A DNA stretch of 34,592 nucleotides, taken from NCBI GenBank assembly GCA_940588625.1, contig CALNPU010000019.1:1-34592 (forward strand), written 5' to 3'. Below, in pieces: positions 9,206 to 18,415 of the stretch. The notes under the pieces are model-generated. The model worked only from the letters and a program-made list of their open reading frames with translations, was not told the DNA's origin and searched no databases. Within the stretch, counting starts at the first letter, position 1. Each line of letters opens with the position of its first letter. Source of the DNA: an uncultured Caballeronia sp. Lineage in GTDB: Bacteria; Pseudomonadota; Gammaproteobacteria; Burkholderiales; Burkholderiaceae. The translations under genes and the position numbers were made by a program.

Positions 9206-9234
9206 ATTATATGGAGCGTTTTGAATCCTGGCAA
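9206..9234 (-). promoter_or_regulatory. Sigma-70 promoter of tRNA-Val
   Basis: On the minus strand TTGCCA (9229-9234) and TATAAT (9206-9211) are separated by 17 bases, a near-consensus pair. Transcription would start about 10 bases before the mature tRNA 5' end. Confidence 0.8.
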
Positions 9235-9379
9235 GCATTTTCATGCGATGACACTGAAGAAGTTCGTCGATACGTTTAATAAGCATCAACAATGCACTTC
9301 AAATTCAACGCGTTATCAACAGCTTGCTAACCCCTTGAGCGCGCGAGCCGGCACGCATTTTTCTTGGGCGGCGCGCGGC

Positions 9380-11613
9380 TCAGGCCCATCTCGATGCACG
9401 CACCACGCCCTGCACCTCGCTCAGTAGCGAGCACGCACGCTGAATTTGCGCGGCGCTCGACACCTCGACAGTAAATTGCATGTACGCGACGTTGCGCTGG
9501 CTCTGCGTCTTCACGCCGGTCACGTTCATCTTCTCTCGCGCAAAGACTTCGGAGATGTCGCGCAGCAAGCCTTGCCGATCATTCGATTTCACGGCGAGAT
9601 CGACCGGATACACCGACGATCCGCGCCCGCTCATCACGTCTGCAGACCACGCGGTTTCAAGCACGCGTTCAGGTGCGCGCGCAGCCATCCGCTGGAACGT
9701 CGCGCAGTCGCTGCGGTGAATCGACATGCCCTTGCCGCGCGTTACGAAGCTCGAGATGCGGTCGGGCGGAGCCGGACGGCAACACCCACCCGTGCCAGTC
9801 GCGTCAGCAACGCGTCCACCGACAACCAGCACCCCGGTAGATGCCCCTTGCGCCACGCTTTGCCCGCTGCTGCGTTTCTCGAACTGCGCCGGCGCTTCGG
9901 GCTCTGGTTCCGGTGGCAGTGTGTCGTGCAGCGCCTGCTCGATGTTGCGCAGGCTAAACTCTTCCTTGGCGACGACCGCGTACAGATCTTCAGGCGTCTT
10001 GAAGCCCAGCTTCGACGCCAGCTGATCAAGGTTGACAGACGTCTTTTCCTCACGCTGCAGCGTCTTTTCAACCAGCGCGCGCCCGTTCGTGATATTTTCC
10101 TCGGAGTAGACCGCGTTGAACCATGCACGCACCTTTTGCCGGGCCCGCGAGCTGTGCAGATAGCCAAGCAGCGGATTGAGCCAGTCGCGCGACGGACCGC
10201 CCTCCTTCACGGCGACGATCTCGACCGTCTGCCCGTTCTGCAGCGGCGTGTGCGACACCATGGCCCCGTCGACGTGAGCGCCACGGCAGCGATGCCCAAG
10301 CTCGCTGTGCAGGTGATAAGCGAAGTCAACCGCGGTTGAGCCTTGCGGCATCGCGATCACACGTGCCTGCGGCGTGAGCACGTAGATATGGTCGTCGTCG
10401 GGCATCGCCTCGCGCAAATGCTACCAGGGTTGTGTACCCGGCTGATCGCCCTCGGAAACGTCCTCCTTCCACGCCAGCAACTGGCGCAACCACGCAATTT
10501 TTTCGTCGTACTTGTCAGCGACCGTAACCTGCCCGCTGTACGCGCGCGTACCGGCTTCCTTGTAGCGCCAGTGGGCGGCTACACCGTATTCGGCGAATCC
10601 GTGCATTTCCTGCGTGCGGATCTGGACTTCGAACGCTCGCCCGTCATCACCCACCACCACGGTATGCAATGACCTGTACCCGTTCGGTTTAGGCCGCGAA
10701 ATGTAGTCGTCGAACTCCCGCGGCACCGGCTGCCACAAGTTATGGACGATACCAAGCACGGTGTAGCAATCCTTGATGTCGTCGACGATCACGCGAAACG
10801 CACGCACGTCGTTCAGCTCGGAAAAATCCAGCTCCTTGCCGCGCATCTTTTTCTAGATGCTGTAGATGTGCTTCGGCCGGCCACTCACTTCCGCCCGGAT
10901 ATTCGCGGTGGCCAGCTCTGTCTGCAAACGCGCGATAGCTTGGGTGACATACCCTTCGCGCTCGACGCGTTTTTCGTCGAGCAACTTTGCGATGCTCTTG
11001 TAGGTGGGTGGCTCCTCGAAGTGAAACGCAAGGTCTTCCAGCTCCCACTTCAATCCAGATGCCTAACCTGTTCGCGAGCGGCGCATAGATCTCGAGTGTT
11101 TCGCGCGGGACATCCGGCGAAGGGTCGAGCTTGTTCGCCGCGTAATAGCGCAGCGACTGCAGCCGCGATGCGAGCCGGATCAGCACCACGCGAATATCCT
11201 GCGCGAACGCGAGCAGCATCTTGCGCAGCGCTTCGACCTGAGCAAGGCTCACCGCCTGGGCGTCGCGGCCCGTTTCCGGCAGCGTTGCCTGCGGCGGCCC
11301 GCGAGCTGACCGAACCGAGCCGCCACAGCTTGCGTACATCGGCGACGAGGCTCTGCACTTCCGCGCCGAAACGCTCGCTGATCACACGCTCGGGATCGTC
11401 AATATGCGGCGCAATCGCAAACAGCGCCGCCGCAGCGATAGCCGCCGGATCGACGTTCAAGGTTTGCATGATCCGCGCCGTGCCGGCCGCATGCTCAACC
11501 AGCAATTCGCCACTGGTCAACCGTGCGTCCCCCGCATGCTCACGCACGAACACAAACGCGTCGTCGAAGGACGGCTCGGGTATCAGTGCTGGAGAGACGG
11601 CGGTATCAGGCAT
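9380..11613 (-). pseudogene. relA: GTP pyrophosphokinase RelA, disrupted
   Basis: RelA makes (p)ppGpp on stalled ribosomes. From ATG 11613 (MPDTAVSP) the order is a degenerate HD region, the synthetase domain (RGKELDFSELNDVRAFRVIV, PKPNGYRSLHTVVVGDDGR, EVQIRTQEMH), TGS (HIYVLTPQ), a Zn-finger-like helical region and a C-terminal ACT domain (QGLLRDISEVFAREKMNVTGV). Lesions: a frameshift near 11283-11293; a net two-base loss near 11056-11062; TAG at 10853-10855 (TGG in relatives, just before the synthetase core); and TAG at 10421-10423 (CAG in PWQH). The domains are otherwise well preserved, so the inactivation is recent. A SpoT-type enzyme elsewhere could still supply ppGpp. The assignment to RelA rather than SpoT rests on position beside tRNA-Val and on sequence. 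Confidence 0.92.
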
Positions 11614-11645
11614 GCGGATCAATCAGGCGCGTAAATGTCCCGGGT

Positions 11646-11999
11646 TTAGCTACGCACGGCAGCCATGACGACCACTTCCACGAGGCATGCCGGATTGGCA
11701 AGCTTCGATTCCACGGTAGCGCGCGGGGGCGCATTGCCTTCCGGCACCCACATGTCCCACGCCGCGTTCATGGCGGCGAAATGGGCCATGTCGGAGAGAT
11801 AGATCTGCACCGACAAAAGCTGTGTCTTGTCGCTGCCGGTTTCCGCCAGCAAACGGTCGATATAGCCGAGCACTTCGCGGGTCTGGCCCGTGATGTCCTG
11901 GTCGGTGTCTTCGGCAATCTGCCCGGCAAGATAAATGATGCCGTTGTGGACCGCGATTTCGGAAAGACGCGCGCCGACATGGTGACGAATGACTGCCAT
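11646..11999 (-). CDS. RidA-family protein (YjgF/YER057c/UK114)
   Basis: This intact 117-residue protein has the Rid fold signatures: NGIIYLAGQIAED near residues 19-31, a DKTQLLSVQIYLSDM segment at about 57-71, and the PPRATVESKLANPACLVEV motif near residues 91-109, including the Arg that in RidA binds the imine/carboxylate. Rid proteins hydrolyse reactive enamine/imine intermediates such as 2-aminoacrylate; other subfamilies vary. The start at 11999 (MAVIRHH) gives the normal length. It lies between two pseudogenes, relA and an alpha/beta hydrolase, and has remained intact. Confidence 0.9.
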   Translation of the reverse strand: MAVIRHHVGARLSEIAVHNGIIYLAGQIAEDTDQDITGQTREVLGYIDRLLAETGSDKTQLLSVQIYLSDMAHFAAMNAAWDMWVPEGNAPPRATVESKLANPACLVEVVVMAAVRS

Positions 12000-12021
12000 G
12001 AGTGTTCCTGAGTGTGAGTTG

Positions 12022-12958
12022 TCAAAAAATCGCACGAAGCCTGGTATATGCCTCGGTCGTTTCAGTACGGAGGAAGAACCGGTACGCGATCTCGATCTGA
12101 TCGAGTGCCAGGAACGCGGGCGCGTGGCCCACGCCCGCAACCTCCTTGCTCGTCACGGCCTGCCCGCTCGCGACCATTTTTTTCGACCGTCTCGCAAAGA
12201 GAGTAAATCCGAATGTTCACCGCGAACGACCAGCACCGAATGCTGAATTGACACCAGCGAATGCCACAGGACCGCCTCACCGAGCGAGACTGCATCCGTG
12301 TCCGCCGCGACGAACGGGACCGCGATCTTCGGATCGTACCGATACCCCCAGCGGCCTTCGCGGCCCTGCATCAGCGGCGTATCGATCCCACGCCATTCCT
12401 CGGCGGTCAGCGGCCCGAACGACGCGGCGAGCTGCGCTGCGTCGTCATGCCTTCCTGCAGCGTGGCGAAAGTCTCACCACGGCCAAGATAGGCGCCAATG
12501 CGCTCGAGCGCCACCGGTTCAATGTGCAGTCACGTCGTTGAGCAGCATTTTCCGGATGGGCGTATTCGGCATTCTAGCAAGTCCGAGGCCAATTAGCCTA
12601 CCCATGGACGTGCCGAACCAATCCACCGTTTCCACGTTCAGCCGTGCAATGAGCGCGACCATGTCCGATACATACTGCGGCATCCCGTAATACTTCGGAT
12701 CGGCCAGCCAGTCCGACAGGCCTCGCCCGACCACGTCCGGACACACCACCCGATACTTGCGAGCAAACGCCTTCGCGACTTCGTCGAAATCCCGGCCCGA
12801 GCGGGTCAACCCGTGCACGCACACAAGCACACGCGGGTTCGCCGGATCGCCCCATTCGGTATAAGCCATGCGATGCAGGCCTGACGGGCTGATGCACTGC
12901 ACATGGCGTTGCCGGGGGGAGCAAACGAAGACGCAGCTTCGACGATAGACGCGGACAT
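12022..12958 (-). pseudogene. Alpha/beta-fold hydrolase, frameshifted
   Basis: The product can be followed from MSASIVEAASSF (ATG 12958) through MAYTEWGDP, VCVHGLTRSGRDFDEVAKA (oxyanion region), a degraded nucleophile elbow reading WFGTSMGRLIG (usual GxSxGG), and a C-terminal GVGHAPAF motif with the catalytic His, to TGA 12022. This requires at least four frame changes, near 12907-12916, 12525-12540, 12450 and 12190-12210. The intact family member would be about 300 residues; substrate unknown. It is 22 bases upstream of ridA on the same strand, so the pair probably formed an operon. Confidence 0.82.
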
Positions 12959-13161
12959 AAGATTTTCCTCGGTTTGATGGCGCTGCGGCATACAGCAACT
13001 CAACTGAAATTGATTGTAAACGCTTTGCCGGCTGCGCTTCGGCGTGACGCCGTAGCGTTAGCCAAACGGCCTGGACAAATCCATCATATGCCGTTCCCAA
13101 ACTCGAAACGCAAGACACGTCACCACCCGTCCGGGCTCTCGCAAACGCCACCATTCAAAAT

Positions 13162-13193
13162 GAAAAAACCGTTCCGCCTCACATCGGAACGGT
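13162..13193 (-). terminator. Terminator of the SDR-scoA-scoB operon
   Basis: A 9-base stem (13168-13176 with 13185-13193), loop of 8, is followed on the minus strand by a run of T. It lies about 40 bases beyond the ancestral scoB stop. Confidence 0.8.
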
Positions 13194-13230
13194 CCATTTC
13201 GGCCGGTAAAACAACCTCTGCGGAAAAACC

Positions 13231-13871
13231 TTACTTGACGCTGCTTACGTCCAGCGGCGCGCCGGTTTTCTGCTGGATCTCTTCTACGCTGACGCCCGGC
13301 GCCAGTTCGACGAGTTTTAGTCCGGCATCGGTGACATCGATCACGCCAAGATCCGTATGATCCGGTCGACCACGCCCACGCCCGTCAGCGGCAACGTGCA
13401 CGCTTCGAGAATCTTGTGCTGCTCGCCCTTCGCGACGTGCTCCATCAACACGATCACGCGCTTCACGCCCGCAACCAGGTCCATCGCGCCGCCCATGCCC
13501 TTGATCATCTTGCCGGAGATCATCCAGTTGGCCAGGTCACCCGTCTTGCTGATCTGCATGGCACCCAGGATGGCCAGGTGCACGTGGCTGCCGCGAATCA
13601 TCGCGAACGAATCCACCGATGAAAAAATCGACGATCCCGGCAACGTGGTCACCGTCTGCTTGCCGGCGTTGATCAGGTCGGCATCGACTTCCTCTTCCGT
13701 CGGCGAGGGCCCGATGCCGAGCAAGCCATTCTCCGATTGCAGCCACACTTCCATGCCTTCCGGCACGAAGTTCGCCACCAGCATGGGCAAGCCAATATCC
13801 AAATTCACGTAAAAACCGTCCTGCAATTCCTTGCCCGCCCGTGCGGCCATCTGGTTCCAGTCCCATGCCAT
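13231..13871 (-). pseudogene. scoB: 3-oxoacid CoA-transferase subunit B, 3' frameshift
   Basis: Subunit B of a SCOT-type CoA transferase (succinyl-CoA plus acetoacetate). The open part covers 176 residues: [17 protein letters not shown], the catalytic Glu motif [10 protein letters not shown] near residue 48, and a [13 protein letters not shown] segment. A one-base loss near 13356 then changes the frame; the true C-terminal 40 residues ([19 protein letters not shown]) continue in another frame to TAA 13231. Normal length is about 213. The truncated chain keeps the catalytic Glu but loses its last strands. Because scoA is also broken, activity is improbable. The pca-type 3-oxoadipate transferase is a related alternative. 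Confidence 0.87.
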
Positions 13872-13873
13872 GA

Positions 13874-14579
13874 TCAGTCTCCTTTCGCTCGCACGACGCG
13901 TTGTTCAATGCGTTTTTCCGGATATGCGTTCAGCACGATGCGCTGCACGAAGATGCCCGGCGTGTGGATGGCGTCGGGATCGAGTGCGCCCGTTTCCACG
14001 ACTTCCTCTACCTCGACCACCGTGATCTTGCCGGCCATTGCGCGCATCGGGTTGAAGTTGCGGGCCGTGCGGCGATAAATCAAATTGCCCGATTTATCGG
14101 CTTTCCACGCTTTCACGAGTGCGACATCAGCGGTGAGCGAATGTTCGAGCACGTAGTGGTTGTCGCCGAATTGACGCGTTTCCTTGCCGTCCGCGATCAC
14201 CGTGCCGTAACCCGTGTTGTGGTGAAGAACGCCGGAATGCCCGAGCCGCCCGCGCGCAGCTTTTCGGCCAGCGTGCCTTGCGGCGTGAATTCGAGTTCGC
14301 CGGCCAGATACTGGCGCTCGAATTCCTTGTTTTCGCCGACATACGACGAGATCATTTTCTTGACCTGACGGGTTTCCAGCAACAGCCCGAGTCCGAAGCC
14401 GTCGACACCCGTGTTGTTGCTGATGCACGTGACGCCCTGCACACCCCCGTGTCGCGCAACGCCGCGATCAGCGCCTCGGGAATGCCGCACAGACCGAAAC
14501 CGCCGACGGCAAACGTCTGCCCGCCCTTCAACGTTGGCGCCGGCGTTGTCAGGCTAGCCTGGTCGAGAACCTGGCTCAT
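13874..14579 (-). pseudogene. scoA: 3-oxoacid CoA-transferase subunit A, two frameshifts
   Basis: Subunit A is recognisable in three frames: [19 protein letters not shown] after ATG 14579; then [19 protein letters not shown] and [14 protein letters not shown]; then GKETRQFG, ALVKAWKADKSGNL and MAGKITVVEVEEVVE to TGA 13874. The first shift, near 14441-14446, looks like a two-base insertion (GTGTG); the second is near 14222. The ATG overlaps the SDR stop by four bases and the stop lies two bases before scoB, so the three genes were one translationally coupled operon. Confidence 0.88.
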
Positions 14580-15349
14580 AGGCCAAACCCGTCGGCGGCG
14601 GCGATCACCGAGCCGTTGATAAACTGCGATTCATCGGCGGCAAGCAGCAGCAACAGGCCATCCAGGTCTTCAGGCGCGCCCACCCGGCGACGCGGCAGCA
14701 TGGCCAGCAGTTTCTGGCCAGCCTCGCTTTTCCAGTGACGGTGATTGAGTTCGGTGTCGATATAACCCGGGCAGATCGCGTTGACGTTGATGCCGTGACG
14801 GCCCCATTCCTGCGCCATCGCCTTCGTCATATGAATGACCGCGGCCTTGCTCATGGAATAAATACCTATCTGCGGCAAGGTCTTGAGTCCCGCCATGGAC
14901 GCGATATTGATGATCCGGTAGCCCGGTTTGACCGTGCCGTTGCCGCGCATGATCATCCGTTTGGCGACTTCCTGGGCGACAAAAAACGCGCCGCGCGTGT
15001 TGGTATCGAAAACAAAGTCGAAGTCCGACGGCGTCACGTCCGTGAGCTTTTGCTGGGTCGACACGCCCGAATTGTTCACAAGGATGTCAATCGTCCCTGC
15101 CTCCGTCTCCGCATGCGCGACGGCCGACTTGATGCTTTGGTAATCAGTAACGTCAAGCGACACGACGTGCGCCGCGCCGCCGGACGCCTCGATTTCGGCG
15201 CGCAGTTCCTTCAGGCGCTCGGTGCGCCGGCTTGCCAGCACGACCCGCGCGCCCGCCTGCGATAGCACTTGCGCAAAGCGCTTGCCAAGTCCGCTGGAGG
15301 CGCCGGTGATCAGCGCACATTTGCCTTCCAGGTTGATCGAACGGCCCAT
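14576..15349 (-). CDS. Short-chain dehydrogenase/reductase
   Basis: This intact 257-residue classical SDR has the NAD(P)-binding TGASSGLG motif at about residues 15-22, NNSGV at about 90-94, the catalytic Ser region IINIASMAG, and the YSMSK (YxxxK) active site, followed by NVNAICPGYIDTEL. ASRR after the second strand suggests NADP preference. It leads the scoA-scoB operon (ATGA overlap with scoA) and starts at 15349 behind an AAGGA site. The substrate is unknown; a hydroxyacyl or hydroxybutyrate-type substrate fits the company of a ketoacid CoA transferase but is inference. It is the only intact gene of the three. Confidence 0.9.
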   Translation of the reverse strand: MGRSINLEGKCALITGASSGLGKRFAQVLSQAGARVVLASRRTERLKELRAEIEASGGAAHVVSLDVTDYQSIKSAVAHAETEAGTIDILVNNSGVSTQQKLTDVTPSDFDFVFDTNTRGAFFVAQEVAKRMIMRGNGTVKPGYRIINIASMAGLKTLPQIGIYSMSKAAVIHMTKAMAQEWGRHGINVNAICPGYIDTELNHRHWKSEAGQKLLAMLPRRRVGAPEDLDGLLLLLAADESQFINGSVIAAADGFGL

Positions 15350-15487
15350 TGTTTTTCCTTGGTTGAAAGCGATTGGGGTGTCCGGGTCGAACTGTCTTGA
15401 TACTGTTCGCCCCAAATCAGCATCGAATCGACACAGCCGATATGCTATCGTGAAATAATACGGCCGTGCTAATTATGGGAACGTCCG

Positions 15488-15516
15488 TTGCACCATGCGA
15501 AAGGTTCCCTGACAAT
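15488..15516 (+). promoter_or_regulatory. Possible promoter of the ETF-QO gene
   Basis: TTGCAC (15488-15493) and GACAAT (15511-15516) are spaced by 17 bases, upstream of the C12 tract. Both hexamers are imperfect, so this is only a candidate within the 228-base divergent region. Confidence 0.3.
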
Positions 15517-15523
15517 ACCAGAT

Positions 15524-15541
15524 CCCCCCCCCCCCAAAAAA
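15524..15541 (+). repeat. C12-A6 homopolymer tract in the ETF-QO leader
   Basis: Twelve C are followed by six A, 37 bases before the ETF-QO start. Long G/C runs are prone to slipped-strand length change. It lies between the candidate promoter and the ribosome-binding site (AGGAG at 15567-15571). Confidence 0.85.
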
Positions 15542-15546
15542 GCATT

Positions 15547-15564
15547 CTAACGTTAGTTAGTTAG
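15547..15564 (+). promoter_or_regulatory. Palindrome and TTAG repeats before ETF-QO
   Basis: The 10-base perfect palindrome CTAACGTTAG (15547-15556) runs into a TTAG triplication (15553-15564). Its position just upstream of the ribosome-binding site would suit an operator, but no regulator is identified. Confidence 0.35.
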
Positions 15565-15577
15565 ACAGGAGCATTGG

Positions 15578-17251
15578 ATGACCCCGGAGAGTCTCATCGA
15601 GCAGTACGGTCCCCGTGAATCCATAGAGTACGACGTCGTGATCGTGGGCGGCGGTCCTGCGGGGTTATCAGCGGCTATCCGGCTGAAACAGCTCGCGCAG
15701 GAAAAAAGCGTCGAACTGGGCGTCTGCGTGCTGGAGAAAGGCTCCGAGATCGGTGCGCACATCCTTTCGGGAGCGGTCATGGACCCGCGCGGGTTGAGCG
15801 AACTGCTCCCCGACTGGAAGACCCAGGGCGCCCCGCTTGATGTGGAAGTCACCGAGGATCGCTTCCTGTTTTTGTCGAAGGACAGCGCAAAACAGGTGCC
15901 CAACTGGCTGCTTCCGGACAACTTCAAGAACCACGGTAACTACGTGGTGAGCCTGGCGAACGTCACGCGCTGGCTGGGGCAACAGGCCGAAGCGCTGGGC
16001 GTCGAGATCTTCCCGGGTTTTCCCGCAGCCGAAGTGCTCTACACTGAAGACGGTGCGGTGCGCGGCGTGGCGACGGGCAACATGGGCGTAGGCAAGGACG
16101 GCGAGCCCACCGGCAACTTCCAGCTCGGCATGGAATTGCACGCCAAATACACGCTGTTCTGTGAAGGCGCACGCGGCAACCTGGGCCGCCAGCTCATGGA
16201 TACATTCCAGCTCGGCCGCGACTCAGATCCCCAAGTCTACGGCCTCGGCATTAAAGAGCTGTGGCAGATCGATCCCTCGAAACACAAGCCGGGTCTCGTG
16301 ATTCACACCGCAGGCTGGCCGCTTGAGACCGATACCTACGGCGGCTCGTTCCTCTATCACATGGACGACAACCAGGTAATGATCGGCTTTGTCGTCGGGC
16401 TGGGGTATTCAAATCCGTACCTGTCGCCGTTCGAGGAATTCCAGCGTTACAAGACGCATCCGGCGATCCGCACCTTCCTCGAGGGCGGCAAGCGCGTGTC
16501 ATATGGCGCACGGGCGATCACGGTCGGCGGGTTGATGTCACTGCCGAAGCTGGTGTTTCCGGGCGGATCGCTGGCGGGTGACGCCGCCGGGTTCCTGAAT
16601 GCATCGCGGATCAAGGGCAGTCACGCTGCGATCAAGTCCGGGAAGATGGCTGCCGAAGCCGTGTTCGATGCGGTGCAAGCCGGTCGTCAGGCTAACGAAT
16701 TGAGCGCCTACCCCGAAGCGTTTGATAGCTCGTGGCTCAAGACCGAACTATATCGCGCACGCAATTTCAAGCAGTGGATGAGCAAGGGCCTGTATCTCGG
16801 CACGTTCATGGTCGGGCTCGAGCAAAAGGTCTTGGGCGGCAATGTGCCGTGGACGCTGCACCATCAGCACGCCGACAACGAAACGCTCAAACCCGCGTCG
16901 CAATGCAAGCCGATTGTTTATACGAAGCCGGATGGGAAGCTGACATTCGACCGCTTGGCGTCGGTGTTCATATCGAATACGAATCACGAGGAAAACCAGC
17001 CGGCGCATTTGACGCTGAAGGATGCATCGGTGCCGGTTGACGTGAATCTGCGGACCTATGCGGGACCGGAAGGACGGTATTGCCCGGCACAGGTGTATGA
17101 GTTCGTGAAGAACGACGACGGCAGGGAGCGCCTGCAGATCAATGCGCAGAACTGCGTGCACTGCAAGACGTGCGATATCAAGGACCCGACGCAGAACATT
17201 GTGTGGGTCCCGCCGGAAGGTGGCGGCGGACCGAATTATCCGAATATGTGA
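15578..17251 (+). CDS. Electron-transfer flavoprotein-ubiquinone oxidoreductase
   Basis: ETF-QO (557 residues) passes electrons from reduced ETF, produced by acyl-CoA dehydrogenases, to ubiquinone at the membrane. The FAD-binding motif VIVGGGPAGLSAAIRL is at about residues 21-36, a second FAD motif GDAAGFLNASRIKGSHAA near 330-347, and the C-terminal 4Fe-4S ligands are RYCPAQVYEF plus NCVHCKTCDIKDP at about 514-545. Length is normal and the frame intact. The start ATG 15578 follows AGGAG with 6-base spacing. Divergent from the SDR-sco operon: the respiratory outlet for acyl-CoA oxidation is kept while the CoA transferase next to it is lost. Confidence 0.96.
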   Translation: MTPESLIEQYGPRESIEYDVVIVGGGPAGLSAAIRLKQLAQEKSVELGVCVLEKGSEIGAHILSGAVMDPRGLSELLPDWKTQGAPLDVEVTEDRFLFLSKDSAKQVPNWLLPDNFKNHGNYVVSLANVTRWLGQQAEALGVEIFPGFPAAEVLYTEDGAVRGVATGNMGVGKDGEPTGNFQLGMELHAKYTLFCEGARGNLGRQLMDTFQLGRDSDPQVYGLGIKELWQIDPSKHKPGLVIHTAGWPLETDTYGGSFLYHMDDNQVMIGFVVGLGYSNPYLSPFEEFQRYKTHPAIRTFLEGGKRVSYGARAITVGGLMSLPKLVFPGGSLAGDAAGFLNASRIKGSHAAIKSGKMAAEAVFDAVQAGRQANELSAYPEAFDSSWLKTELYRARNFKQWMSKGLYLGTFMVGLEQKVLGGNVPWTLHHQHADNETLKPASQCKPIVYTKPDGKLTFDRLASVFISNTNHEENQPAHLTLKDASVPVDVNLRTYAGPEGRYCPAQVYEFVKNDDGRERLQINAQNCVHCKTCDIKDPTQNIVWVPPEGGGGPNYPNM

Positions 17252-17311
17252 TTGTTCGGATTTGAGGCTTTGCGAATGGCGCCGGTTCTTATGCTCAGAA
17301 CCAGCGCTATT

Positions 17312-18415
17312 TTATTTGGCGATATGCGCGGCAATATGAGGCGTCGTCGTCACCACGTCGCTGTTCTGCGCGCGATGCCGCAACACATGATCGATCAACA
17401 CGAATGCGAGAAGCGCTTCAGCGATTGGCGTCGCCCGGATGCCAACACACGGATCGTGGCGACCGAAGGTTTCGACCGTCGCGGAATGACCGGCTTTATC
17501 GATGGATTCGCGCGGCGTGCGGATGCTCGACGTCGGTTTGATCGCGATCGATACAGTGATGTCCTGGCCGCTCGAAATGCCGCCCAGCACGCCACCGGCA
17601 TTGTTCGCCGCGAACCCCTCGGGTGTCATTTCGTCGCCGTGAACCGAGCCGCGTTGTGCGACGCTCGCAAAACCCGTGCCAATTTCAACACCTTTCACCG
17701 CATTGATGCCCATCATCGCTTTCGCGATGTCGGCGTCGAGGCGATCATAAAGCGGCTCGCCCAGCCCGGTCGGCACGCCCGTCGCCATCACGCCGATGCG
17801 CGCGCCGATCGAATCGCCGTCCTTGCGCAGCGCGTCCATGTACTCCTCGAGGCGCGGCACGATTTCCGCATTCGGTGCGAAAAACGGATTCTCGCGCACG
17901 TGTTCCCACGCAACGAACGGAATCGGGATTTCGCCGAGCGCGCTCATGAACCCGCGTGTTTCGATACCCATGCGCTCACGCAGCCATTTCTTCGCTACAA
18001 CGCCGGCAGCCACGGTCGGCGCAGTCAACCGCGCCGACGAACGGCCGCCGCCGCGATAATCACGGATACCGTACTTCTGCCAGTAGGTGTAATCGGCGTG
18101 CCCGGGACGGAACGTCTCGGCGATATTGCCGTAATCCTTGCTGCGCTGATCCGTATTTCGGATCAGCAACGTGATCGGCGTACCGGTCGTTTTACTTTCG
18201 AACACGCCCGAGAGAATCTCGACCTGATCAGCTTCCTGACGCTGCGTCACATGCCGCGACGTACCCGGTTTGCGTCGATCCAGTTCGATCTGGATATCTG
18301 CCTCCGAGAGTTCCATTCCCGGCGGGCAGCCGTCGATCACGCAGCCAATCGCGGGACCGTGCGACTCGCCGAAGTTCGTGACGGTGAAAAGCGTGCCGAG
18401 TGTATTGCCGGACAT
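17312..18415 (-). CDS. aroC: Chorismate synthase
   Basis: AroC converts EPSP to chorismate, the last shikimate step, with reduced FMN. The 367-residue protein has signature 1 ([19 protein letters not shown], residues 14-32), signature 2 ([23 protein letters not shown], about 108-130) and signature 3 ([11 protein letters not shown]). The first residue of the common TFGESHG is Asn here. The start is ATG 18415 (MSGNTLG). The frame remains open upstream into the broken acyltransferase, making a 698-codon frame, but internal initiation is expected; AATATT-type -10 sequence lies about 40 bases upstream on the minus strand. Intact. Confidence 0.96.
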   Translation of the reverse strand: MSGNTLGTLFTVTNFGESHGPAIGCVIDGCPPGMELSEADIQIELDRRKPGTSRHVTQRQEADQVEILSGVFESKTTGTPITLLIRNTDQRSKDYGNIAETFRPGHADYTYWQKYGIRDYRGGGRSSARLTAPTVAAGVVAKKWLRERMGIETRGFMSALGEIPIPFVAWEHVRENPFFAPNAEIVPRLEEYMDALRKDGDSIGARIGVMATGVPTGLGEPLYDRLDADIAKAMMGINAVKGVEIGTGFASVAQRGSVHGDEMTPEGFAANNAGGVLGGISSGQDITVSIAIKPTSSIRTPRESIDKAGHSATVETFGRHDPCVGIRATPIAEALLAFVLIDHVLRHRAQNSDVVTTTPHIAAHIAK

